DNA of 64,000 nt, taken from positions 36,262,886-36,326,885 of the forward strand of contig NC_086374.1 in assembly GCF_036588685.1 (NCBI RefSeq), in the 5' to 3' direction. The notes beneath the pieces were generated by a model, which did not search any database, was not told where the DNA came from, and was given only the letters and a program-made list of their open reading frames with translations. Source of the DNA: Mytilus trossulus (Eukaryota; Mollusca; Bivalvia; Mytilida; Mytilidae). Positions 48,288-61,200 of this stretch are shown one piece after another (within the stretch, counting starts at the first letter, position 1; each line of letters begins with the position of its first letter). A program made the translations under genes and the position numbers.

Positions 48288-48390
48288 TATGAACTAGCTG
48301 TCAGTAACTATGAGTACTCTCAGATCTGTATTTAGTGTCTTTTTGTTGTTGGGAGGCACGTTCACTTGTATTTGTAGTATTTGTATTTTT

Positions 48391-48783
48391 ATCCATCTGA
48401 TGAGTTTATTTAAGCCTTTTTCAACTGATTTTTATAGTTCGTTCTTATGTTGTACTGTTACACCACTGTCCCAGGTTAGGGATCCGCTAACATGTCTAAC
48501 CCCGCCACATTCTCTATGTATATGCCTGTCCCAAGTCTGAAATTCAGTGGTTGTCATTAACTTTGTTTTTCATTCATGTTTTGTACATAACTTGGGCCGT
48601 TAATTTTTTCGTTTGATTTTTTTTACATTGTCATTTCGGGGCTTTTTATAGCTGACCATGAGGTATGGGCTTTGCTTATTGTTGATGGCCGTACGGTGAC
48701 CTATAGTTGTTAGTATCTGTGTCATTTTGGTCTCTTGTGCAGAGTTGCCTCATTGGCAAACATACAGCATCTTCTTTTTTATA
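48391..48783 (+). repeat. dispersed repeat family A, long form
   Basis: It starts further upstream than most copies (CTGATGAGTTTATTTAAGCC, TTCAACTGATTTTTATAGTT, TACACCACTGTCCCAGGTTA), then continues with the common part to CATACAGCATCTTC. The same long form is at 55521-55925. The open frame 48310-48540 falls in it. Confidence 0.7.
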
Positions 48784-49949
48784 TCATGTGTAAGTGTCAG
48801 TATTTACAGGCAGGGTTTTCATTTATATATTTATCGCATCAAAATGTTATCTCTCTTATAAAAATGATAGCCTAAACTCGTGTATTATTTCTGTATTGCA
48901 GTGAGAATGTCAGACAATATTATGAGAATATTAAACAGTTTTCGTTGCCATATAAAATTTACAACTTGTTGATACAAACCTCGCAGTTTTTTTTATCCAA
49001 TACATATATTCTGACCAAACCGGAGCTATTGCAGCCGTCTTGAACTTGCAATTTTGTGAGGTGTTACTCTAAGTTAATGCCACAATGTGACTCTGCGAGA
49101 TATAACAGCAATGGCAGCATGTTTATTTATTTGTTATTTCTGTCTACACGTTGTGTTTTTTTGGGTGAATTGTGCGGCATATATAGAATGTTGGAGGTTA
49201 AACTTGTGTGTAATTGCTTACCCCCTTCCCAACCCCCGATCTGGGACAGTGGTGTGTACGTGCATGTAACATAAAAAAAAAATAGACTGTAGAAATCCAT
49301 TTGAAATGGTTTGACTCCTTTTACCTCTGGTGGCGTAAAAGAAATAGAATTATGGATTTACGGATTTATTGAAGGCAAGTATGACAACTTAACTTTTCGC
49401 TCGGATTAATTTTATGCTTTTTGATAGTCAAGATAATATACCAATTGTTACATGTATATCACGCATATTGTATACCTTTCTTCTGTTAAAGAAATCATAA
49501 TATATTATTATAATTTGTTTGTCGCTCGGTTGCTGCCTCTTTATTTTTAACATTTCCTTTTAATCACGAAATATGTTTTTGAAACCGAACGTGGAAAAAA
49601 ACCCAATATAAAACACAGAAAAATAATCATTGAAAACATTAAACAAACCAACAAACAAACAATGAAAAAAAGATAAAAGCAAAATAACGGCGCTTATCTT
49701 ACTACAGAGAATGAAAGCACCAATCTAACGGCAAGTTCACGGCGGTGCATTGCACCAGTTTGAAATATGATTTATTTGCTAGTCCACTTTAATATGTTAG
49801 ATTCAATTACAGTCTCATGTTATACAATGTTGATATGCTAAATATCTCACAAGCACGAAAATAAACTACAAATACCTATAGCCATGTACTGTAGTTGTAG
49901 TAAAGTTCACCAATTCGAATACATACATGGCAAAATTCATGTTTAACGT

Positions 49950-50222
49950 GCCGTCCCAAGTCAGGAGCCTGTAATTCAGTGGTTGTCGTTTGTTTATGTG
50001 TTACATATTTGTTTTTCGTTCATTTTTTTACATAAATAAGGCCGTTAGTTTTCTCGCTTGAATTGTTTTACATTGTCTTATCGGGGCCTTTTATAGCTGA
50101 CTATATGCGATATGGGCTTTGTTGAAGGCCGTACGGTGACCTATAATTGTTAATGATTGTGTCATTTTTGTCTTTTGTGGATAGTTGTCTCATTGGCAAT
50201 CATACCACATCTTCTTTTTTAT
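49950..50222 (+). repeat. dispersed repeat family A
   Basis: This is a well-preserved copy: GTCCCAAGTCAGGAGCCTGT, AATAAGGCCGTTAGTTTTC, GGCCGTACGGTGACC and TCTCATTGGCAATCATACCA, ending CATCTTCTTTTTT. Confidence 0.75.
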
Positions 50223-52246
50223 ATTGGCTATGAAAACTCAAAAATCATTAGAATTAAAACCAGGAATTGTATATTTGAATATTGAAATGATGTCTCTCAT
50301 ATGTGGTACGTTATTCATTTATATTCCGCTTCCATAAGAGTGTATGATAACGATGTTAGACATCAACGAATTTACAAGGCTTTAGCACGAAACTACTAAA
50401 TTATCCTGACAATCACTAAAAACTCGATTCCAAGGATAGACGGGTATATGAATACGACTATCAGGATTTCGGGCAGTAAACCCAATCTCAATTGATGAGA
50501 TTATTTGGTTATGTGGGGATTTATAAATACGCAGCCACGCAAACATCAATACAATGTTAAGTTTGAGAGTATCAGAACCTCGTTCATGTGCCTGTTGTAA
50601 TTAAAAAAGACCAGTCCTATCCAATATGCCTGCTTTGTTCAGTGACAGTCTATGTTTCCCGCCTTCATCCCAGATGGCATTTGGTTCTTTGTAGAACTTA
50701 CCCTTTAGATTTATATATATATATATACATGTAGTAGTTTGTACAGAATATGAATGAGATATAGTCACTGAGAGTTAAACAAACAACAAACAATCAATCA
50801 ATTTCTCGTAAATAACATATTTTTGAACTAAAACGATGATTAACGTATTAACATCATCCAATACTGTGATGGTGACATACTATTAAAAGGTGAATGTACA
50901 TAAGGAAACTATGTAGTAAATACTACAAGTTCACTATAATTAAGGTCAATCCAACGAACTGTAAAATGGGCGATGTCACACATTCTTCTGCACATAACAT
51001 GGATGCCATGAACTTTAACCGGAAACCAATGGTACTGCAAGCAGAGCTAAAAAATTGATATCTCGACCATAACAATGTTCATGATTTAGTTAGAAAAAAA
51101 ACACTGTAGTATACTGATAAAATAAAACACACTAGCATTTAAATAAACTGTTTTATGTGCAGGCATGATATTAAATCAAATTGATATAGTAAACGACACA
51201 AATCATTCAAAGGAAGAAATGAAATAAGAAGTGCAACTACACCATATATATATATAAAAGTTGCATTCTGCGAAATTCTGTTTCATACATCTGCCAAACG
51301 GTTCAGGATGGTTTTTTTTCATCAAATTGGGTATAAAAAATGATAACCCCCTTTTTAAAGTTAGACTGGTGTTCCCTTATCATATTTCATATTTTACTCA
51401 AACTTTGGGTATTTGAATAGGATATATATGTCAAATTATATATTCATATAACTAAAGGTAGAATGTACAGAATTGACATTTTCAGGTAAAATCATTTTTT
51501 AAGGCAATTTGGCTAAAAATAGTCAGTTACGTATAATGTTTTGGTCAAAATGCGTGTAACATGAGGGTACTAACTCGATCATCACATTCCCCTATTAAGG
51601 TGAACCTAAAATAAAGATTGATTCAAATACGCTATAGCTAACCTTCCTCTCGTTTTTCAAATTCCTTTCCAATTGCAATTAAAATTGCATTGACTTGGAT
51701 ATTTTAACTATTATATTTCAAAGTAACGTTTCTTTGTTTTGGATTTATAACTGATATCAAAAAAAGAATTCAAGTTGTAATTTTTAAATGTTTATATAAT
51801 TCCAAATGACGATGTAAAGACATGTTAATGTGAAGACCGCGATTACAACACATATATACCTTCCTTTACTACACGTTTTATACCCGGAAGTCGGGATAAC
51901 ATATGTTAATCATACAGACATAGCACATTTGATAGAAACTTCAAAACATGTGCGAAAACAAAATTTATTAATGAAATCAATTTCATTAAAAACTAAAAGT
52001 CAATTACATTATTTTTGGACATAATTTTTCAAAGGACATGCTCAGGATTTGTAAACCAGTATCTGAGTTTTAATATGGATTTTTACATAATTATGAAACT
52101 AGTACACATATATTTGACAGGACATACCTACCTACCTGTCGAAATTTGATTGATTGCAAATGACCAATTAATAAAAAATTTGGTTCGATATTTATGTTGA
52201 TTTTAACTAAAAGGATATTTTTTGGAAAGTTCAAATCTGTGGCAAA

Positions 52247-55200
52247 ATGAATTTTCGTGTATTGCAATTGTGTTTTGTAAATTTGATTTTCGTTAATCTG
52301 ATAATAGGATATCCGAATGGAGCACCAAGAACCGAAGATTCATGTCTTAACTTACAACCTATACATTCAGACCCCACAACAAATCAGCAGTTTCCAAACC
52401 AACAAGGGCCAGCACCCTTCAGAATAGAATTATCTACAGGAGTTTACCAGCCATGTGTGATGCCAATAGATTGTCGACGAGCTCCTATTACAGGTATAGT
52501 AAGATATTATGAAACAGTCTCATTAAACAAAAAAACCGATTAGCCAGCATTCTGACAGTACTAGAATTTAATTTGTCAAAAATCATCAGAAACTTAATTT
52601 ATTTTATGACATGCTATCTGTTTTTTTTTTAAATGTATTGATATATAATAATCAACTGCATGGAATAAGCAAAAATCAAGTATCAAGCGGGACTTCTCTA
52701 ACCACTATATCATGAACAGTTCCTTCTAAAAAAACCAGAGACATTAAAAATTAAGAACATAGTGGTTCTGATTTTATTCATCATTGAAATTATATTTACT
52801 AAATACGAATTAATCCATCACACATGGTAGACCCAAATACATAATTAATATGCGGTAACTGCGGAAACGGTAGTCTTTAATGTCGTTTTGTTGTGATAAA
52901 AGGATTTTAAGATAGACATTTTACATTTGTGATTCAAAGTATAATAAATTGTTGCATTCTTCCTTGTATTATACTTTTCAATTTTCTCATGAAAATTTGT
53001 ATTATAAAAGTATTGCCTAGCATGGTACATGTAATATGCTAGTGGAAATCAGCGATAATGACAAAACGTCATGACATAAATTGCCTCTGGCATCGAACTT
53101 TGGACATGTTTTGATAAAGTTAGTATGATGTCGGTATTTATTTTCTCATATGTTCCTCAACCAAACATAAAGTATTTAATCTTAAAAACAAAACACTTAG
53201 GCTAATAGATAAACCAATAAACTACTATATATTGTATTATTAAACAGGAAAGAATATTCCCGTTACATTTGACATCTGTACTAGCCGCTGCAATGATGAA
53301 ATATCTACAAAAAAACAAAACAATAGTATACAAATGACGCCTCCGGGTGCGGAAGTTTCTCGCTGCATTGAAGACCTTTTAGCGACCTTCTGCTGTTGCC
53401 TGTTCTATGATCTGGTTGTTGTCTCTTTGACACATTCTCCATTTCCATTCTCAATTTAATTATGCAATAAAAGTAATCATAAACCAAAATATTTTTGGTA
53501 ACCAAAAATCTTTTTGACAATTTTCTTTTTCATAACTTTATCTGTCGTTTGCTTAATCGTTTTTCCGATTTTTTAAAAATAGGATCTTTCATACCAACGC
53601 TTGTCGCACCCGTAGCACCACACGACCCCAGAGAGTGAAAGCCAAATTAAAATTTGTTAATGCGGGGTTCACACATTGCCGATTATTGCTCCCGTTTGAG
53701 ATCAGACAGCAATACGATCTGAAAAGTGAAAAAGTCGGATTGGTATCCTCAATTATCTGGAATGTCCTATCATTGTCTGAACGCATTCGTTTTAGTTCGT
53801 AACAGATTCCTACGGATCGGGAAGGGTCCGAATAGTTCGGCAAAGCATCCCGACAGTTAGGTGCGTCCCGTAACATTCGGGGCAACTCAGCCGATTTTGT
53901 CTAATCGGATTACAATCGTGGCTATGTCGTGACAGATTCTGCTGTATCGGATCGAATTCCGAACAATGTCTTGTGTATTCTGGACGGTGTCCTGTGGAAC
54001 GGGAATGATCCGGAGTAATTTTTCATAGCTGTTTTTCTGCCGATTGAGTCCAGATTGCATCCAGATCTTGTCGATTGCGAACCGTTTTTTGCCGAAACCG
54101 TTCCGAAACAGTCCCGTTATTAATACGAAATTCGTCAACGATACCCCCGTCAAAGTCCCGACAACTACAGAATACAATACGACTGAGACCAGACAAAGCC
54201 GTTTGCAATGCGATAGAGCGGAACGTGATAGGATTACGTTCCGACAGTACCTGATCATCCCGAATATGCCGACAGTTTTCGAACAAATAACTTCCGTCAG
54301 CATCGGTTCACAGTCTGGTTACTGTCTGATCTCTGTCGGATTACATTCGGTATAGTCGGGACGCAGTCGTGACAGACTCGGTCGAATTTTACCTGGCGAA
54401 AAATACAAATCGGATTAGAAGCGGATTCAGAACGGGATTATCGGGACTTATTCGCTTAGAAACGGTTGAATATCGGTGCTTCCTGAACACTATCTGATTG
54501 TTTCCATCCACGATTCACAGGATCTTGATCAGACTTTTAATAAATTTTAATCGGGAATGGTCCTGTCAAGAACGGTAGTAAAAATCGTGAATGTGTGACC
54601 CCAGCTTAACGCTGAGCTTCATATAGTAGAAAGTAAAATTTCTCTAGCTCTTGCATCAGAGAGATATTTATCAATAGTAAGAATTAATGTTTTTTTTATA
54701 CAAAAACTAACAGATAAAACAATAAATCACTTGTTTCTAGAGTAGCAGCTAATGTTAAATATCATAATAGCATGTAACATTACACGTATAATTATTTGTA
54801 GTAGAAATAACTACATCTTCTCTGTACACATCAGTTAAATATTTTATATAGACGTAAAACATCATAATTCGAATGAAAAATAATATTGTGGCGCTTAAGG
54901 TAAGCTTATTCCGAGAAACGTAAAAATCTGTAAAATACACAAATTGCAAGTCACATATACAGGCTGTATCTTTCAGATAAGAACTACTGTTACCAGACTT
55001 TCAAATACATACAGCCCGTAACAGAGAAGTGATCGAATTGATGTTTCTTTGCCGTCAAAATTAGCTACGTTGTCGCCACTTATTTCAGAAGTGATATAAT
55101 TTAATTTTCTTCATCGACAAAATATTTCATGTCCAACATGCAAGTTTTCATTGTTTAAGTCAAAGTTTTTAACACAGTAAAACATATTTTATAAACAACC

Positions 55201-58200
55201 TCTGTCATTGGCATTTTCATTTTAACGGTAAAGTTAATGTAGCTCAATGTAGATATTATATACTGCTTGCACTGTGAATATTTATGGGATTCAACACTGT
55301 AATAGTTTTTCTTTCGTCTGATTCAGAATACCCCATATCTTTTCTTTTTCATACCTATGTTATGTCCCCGGGATTATGTCAATCATACATTGTTGCAATA
55401 CCGACATGCTTGTACTTTGTCACAAAAAAACTGAAATAAATTTCCTTCAAATCGAAGTAAAAAATACAAATGTACCCTTTAACATTTGAAATGATGAAGA
55501 CAAAAGTATTTTTTGTCTAACTGATGAGTTAAGCCTTTTTCAACTGATTTTTATAGTTCGTTTTTATGTTTTACTGTTATACCACTGTCCAAGGTTAGGG
55601 GGCGGGTTGGGATCCCGCTAACATGTTTAACCCCGCTACATTATTTATGTATGTGCCTGTCCCAAGTCAGGAGCCTGTAATTCAATGGTTGTCGTTTGTT
55701 CATGTGTTACATATTTGTTTTTTGTTCATTTTTTTACATTAATAAGGCCGTTAGTTTTCTCGTTTGAATTGTTTTACATTGTCTTATGGGGGCCTTTTGT
55801 AGCTGACTATGCGGTATGGGCTTTGCTCATTGTTGACGGCCGTACGGTGACCTATAGTTGTTAATATTTATGTCATTTTGGTCTTTTGTGGATAGTTGTC
55901 TCATTGGCAATCATACAACATCTATACTATATCTTAAAAGTTATTTACGAATATTTGAAATTTAACCCTCTATAAGATGTGACGTACGGCATTTCATTTT
56001 GTCATTGGTAATGATCCATATCTGACAAAGAAGACATATTCATAATTCTCAGAAAGTTTTCGTAAATATTGTTAGATACCACTAATCGTTCCAACAATCA
56101 AGACAACAGAGACAAACAGGGATAACAATATGAAAATGAAAAGATATGACTTAAGTGTTAGCATGTTCAGGGAGACGGCACTCAATTTACAAAAAAATAA
56201 TTGATGTTTTAAGGAACTGTAGATGTCTCCACAGGTTTTCAACAGGGGTAGAAATCATAACCTTGAATATGAAAGCCTCGAATTCCATGATACTTTTTTC
56301 TGTGCGGTAGTTATATCTACAAAATCCAATCATGTACACGACATATAATACATGTATATTCATACATATTGGGAATTTATTTTTGCTTCCTAACAGAACT
56401 ATAAGGTTATGTATAAGTTCCTCCGTTCACTGCACAATTGTAAATTGTCTTCCTAAAGACCAGCAAAAATAAATGTCACAAGTACACGTAGTCATAAAAA
56501 AAAGTCGTATAATTAACGTTATCGAACAAAAAATCAGAAATACGGAATATTATATGTGAATGGTTAGGAAATCCGTTTACCCTACATGTTTTAAAAGTTA
56601 AAGAAAAATGTTTTCCCTGATACAAACGTTTTAAGAACCAGCTTTGTGTAACTTATAGACAAATTCGACTGTATATAAGGAAGTAAATATGTTTACTCTG
56701 ATTGAAATTATCTTTTAGAACTTTTTTTTAGTAATTGAGCACCTATGTTGTTTATGGGTAATAGGTGAAATGTTGCAAGATCCCTCAAAATGACAACAAG
56801 CGGAGTTTTCCAACCGATTTTTATTAATACACTTCTAAAAACTGTCAGGTCCTGGCCGTGGAATATTTTAGAGAATTTTTTTTTAACGATTTTTACTAAA
56901 AAAAAATATTCTCTGTGTGTGCCATTGCAAGAAATAATTTTGCTCGTTATTTTGTCATATTTGAAAAATTCTCAACAAAGTTTTCCCGTTTAAACTGTTC
57001 TCAAGACGTCCTTCCATAAATATTTTTTTTCTGTTCTGACTTTGAAGAAATGACTACTTTTCGCGCAATCGAAATGGTGCATGGACTTATTTGTTTCATA
57101 TTATTAGAATTATTTTCAATATTATCGGTATTAAACTTGATTATCGACACATGAAAGTTTGTTTAAGTTTGTCGATAACGTAGCTTATTTTGACGGTAAA
57201 GAAACATCAATTCGATCACTTCTCTGTTACGGGCTGTATGGCAAAAAAGCGTCGAATCACATTTTGGTACAATCAAAGTGCCTTCATCCTTACCGTAAAA
57301 CAATTGTTTAATTTTTGTCTTTCATGATCATTTATGTGTTTTGTTTTTTTCAGTTACGATTCGTGGACTTTCTCGTTATTTCCGAGGATTTATAATACAA
57401 GCTAGGACAGAGTTCGGAGGTGTTAAATCTTATGGTAAATTTATCCCATTGGGAAACATGGTGTCCAAAACTGTTGCATGTCAAAATGGACAATCTCTGA
57501 CTCATTCTAATAACAACGACAGAACGGTTGTACAATTCCAATGGCTTCCTGAACCCAACATGAGAGAAACCTTTCGGTTCATGTAAGTACTATATAAACT
57601 CCTATATACCAGGATTAGATTTTTATACACAAGCCGCACCTTTCGTTTACAAGGTATGACGCTCTATTATGGAACGCCGTAGCTGCCTTATGTGTACTTG
57701 TTTTTAGATACGCTTATACTTTTCAATATATGCACATAGTTTTTCTATATATGCACATACTTTTTCTCTATATGCACATAGAGAACAAGTATGTGCGTAT
57801 AGAGAAAAAGTATGTGCATATATAGTAAAACTATGTGCATATATAGAAAAACTATGTGCATATATAGAAAAACTATGTGCATATAAAGTAAACTATGTGC
57901 ATATAAAGTAAACTATGTGCATATAGAGAAAAAGTATGTGCATATATAGAAAAACTATGTGCATATATTGAAAAGTATAAGCGTATCTAAAAACAAGTAC
58001 ACATAAGGCAGCTACGGCGTTCCATACTCTATTAACATTTTGTATTTTAATATTGTACTGTGTATTTTTGTATATATGTTATGTTTGTCACAGATCATGT
58101 TTTTGATTTATATGGCACTAAAATTATTTGAAAAATTATTTAATTTGATTAAAAAAATAAAAATTAAAAATAACGTACAAAGTTGAAAAGCATTAAAGAC

Positions 58201-61200
58201 TAGTGATACCTTCCCCCTAAATATTGATGATTTCTACACTTTAAAACAACTTTAATATCATGATATATCGTACTTGTCCTTCTCGAAACAAATATGGTCT
58301 CCCGTAAATGTTTTGTAAAGATGATAGAGCCACTCCGAAATTTTGTAGAGTAGAAAATCTTAAAACATTAGAATCCGACAAAAGTAAGGTGCTATTCTGT
58401 TCTATAAAGTGATAACATGACACATCTATAATACTAAAATTATGAGGTCCAATTTGTCAGCCGTCATCAGGTAAAAACGACAAATCCAAGAATTCAACTT
58501 TATATATAGCTAATATAGGACAATAGTGTTGATTAAAAATTACCCCACTCCAGACCCTTTTGTGTTCCACATAATTAATATTGCCAATAATTAACAAGTT
58601 CCGGGTCGACTCCGATACCGATACCGATATTAAAATATATATTCGATATTCACCTGAACATTACATTTGTACCTATTACCTAATCTGTACGTTCCGCATC
58701 TGACAGGCGCACCACCAAAAGTTGAATTTAGGATGCTACATGTATAAGACGGGTCATAATCACAGGGTTGACACTACTGAATTCAAGCATTGTCAATTTG
58801 TTCCCTTTTGTAGTATTTTAATCAGTAAGACTTTCTAAGATGACCATACGAATACTGAAAAATCTGCACTTGAAAATAAGGCGTATAGGTAGTTTTCAAT
58901 TTGTTAGCGGGCATGACGTAAAACAGTGAATCAAAGAGTTCAACTTTATTTATAACTTATATAGGACAATGCTGTTGATTAAAACATACTCCATTCAAGG
59001 ACCTTTTGATTTCCAAATAATTAGTGGTACCAATAACTGATAAGTTCCAGCTCCACGGGTTCAAGCAGAAAGATTTTGAAAGCAGAAAAAACTGTGCATC
59101 TTATAATCGGCATGACTTTATCTGATGACAATACCAATACTACAATAAGACTTACGCATAGTTATATACTTTAATTCAGTCACGGACCCGCGATTTCACG
59201 GGTGTGTTCTAGTATATACTATAAATGCTCATCTATAGAAGTCGTTTCATATTTAAATAATTTATTATCGAATGTGATATAGAAATAACACAGTAGAATT
59301 ATGGTGAATGAACGAATATGTACTTTGCATTTTGAACAAAATATATATTTGTATAAAGCACTTATCATAAATTAAATATTCATTGAGGTGGTACCTAACA
59401 CTACATGGAGATAACTCTGTAAAATCAGATGAACGTTTTAATTACGTTGCGTTGTTAAGGAAATATTAAGATTCTCAGTGATCAAAATTAGTGTTTGTGA
59501 AACTGCTATACAACCAGTGTAATTTTTCTGATAAAATGGTTGGTTCAATTTTTTGGATTTTTTTATATTTTTGTCAAAGTACATACTTTTTTATGAAAAT
59601 TAAACGAGCCAAATTAATTTTAGTGAAGGTGTTTGGTACAATTTTAATGACGTTGACGATGATTTAAATTATTATATTATCATAAGGGCACTGTACAAGT
59701 AATACGCATCCCTGTAAAAATAATCCTAATCAAACGACTTTTGCAGAGAAATTTGCTAGCTATCAATAATAGAAGAGTCTAATACATGTCATTATAATTG
59801 AATACTCCTTTTTTGTTTCAGATCTACAGTTGTTCAGGATCTTAGAACGATCTACACCGATGTGATGTCAACAGAAATATCCCCTACCGGCAGTAAGTTG
59901 AACTAAAATTATCAATTGAAAACGTTTTGGTTTAATTTGAATATCAATTCGCTCTAGCTGCGCAATTAATTTCTAAGAGTAGCGCAAATGACTCACAACA
60001 ATATCAATACGTTGTTAACTACATGTATCAGTGTTGTGACGCTCCTCAAAATTTGAATAATTTTCGTAAAAAGCCATGTTTTAACTTTGTTACAAACATG
60101 AAACAGTAACTACGTGGTATATCTTTTTAGGCAATATGAATCACATCATAAATTTAAAATGTTTGATTGATGGTGATTTAAAATATACACCATACATCTG
60201 TAAATGATTATTCTTACATGTTCCCATCTAAAATAAGTATCAGGTCTTCGTACATGTATGTGCCTCGGGTAACAGTATATACATAGAATAGAGTATATTA
60301 AGTGCAAATAATTGATGATTAACTAACGAATGACAGATTCTTCTTATCATCCCATGTGCATAATTTAGAAAGTCAATTCGTTCATTTAATTCGGTGGCGG
60401 GTCCATCAGATGGGTTCTGGGGGTCGGAACCCCCGCCCTTTTTGGACGATTAATGCATTCGCATGGAGGCATATGGTTGGTAAACCCACTCCAATAATGT
60501 CTGGAATCGCCCCTTCAATTTTGACGGCACTTATTTTAAACAACTAATAATTGTACATATTTTGACAAATTTTAGTTTCGACAACACGGGATAAAAAAGG
60601 TAAATTGGTGTGAATCATCATGTATGCAATATTAAAATACTAATTTACCTACTGTAACTATTAAACTTTAATAATTCTGCTTTTGGAAAGGAGTAACAGA
60701 AAACTAAAACACAAATGCGGCGGTATATAATCCATTAAGCCTTAACCGCCATTACATAATTTGTTCTGTTTATGTTCTCATTTGATTTTTTGTCCCATGA
60801 GTAGGAAAGAGTAGTTAATTTTGATTGTTTTCGAGGTAGCTATTACAACTACCTGCTGTGTTTATTTTCATTCGTCAATAGCTATTATAACATCTCAATA
60901 TTAGCCAATCATCCGAATGTATATACATTTTATAGGTGAAAGCAATTGTCAAAGATAAAAACAATTGGCTTGCCAAAATGTCACAACTAAATATTGATAT
61001 GAGAAGTGAATGTCCTATATTACTGCATGTGTTTAAAATAAAAGTATTTTGGGGTATACACTGAACTGGTGAAACAAATCGACAAATTCACCAGGTCAAA
61101 TAGTTATCAAAGGTACCAGGATTATAATTTAGTACGCAAGACGCGCGTTTTGTCTACATAAGACTCATCAGTGACGCTCAAATCCAAATATTTATAAAGC

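Larger units (their letters stand above)
41843..52246. other. 10-kb intergenic region, repeats only
   Basis: I find no exon set that can be joined. Open frames are under about 115 codons, and those at 42637-42975, 48310-48540 and 49056-49274 lie in or beside repeats. Supported contents are repeat and MITE fragments, a 70-bp-period duplication at 47485-47610, a 447-bp inverted-repeat element at 47841-48287 and two family A copies. The part 45000-47200 shows nothing but AT-rich sequence. Confidence 0.55.

Noticed and set aside
53589-54303. Two minus-strand open frames of 98 and 138 codons
   Set aside because: They lie in the CG-rich TTAA element, show no domain or splice logic, and are explained by its low stop-codon content.
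57669-58026. Regularly spaced short repeats resembling a CRISPR array
   Set aside because: Units are contiguous without unique spacers, change orientation, sit in a foldback, and the host is a eukaryote.
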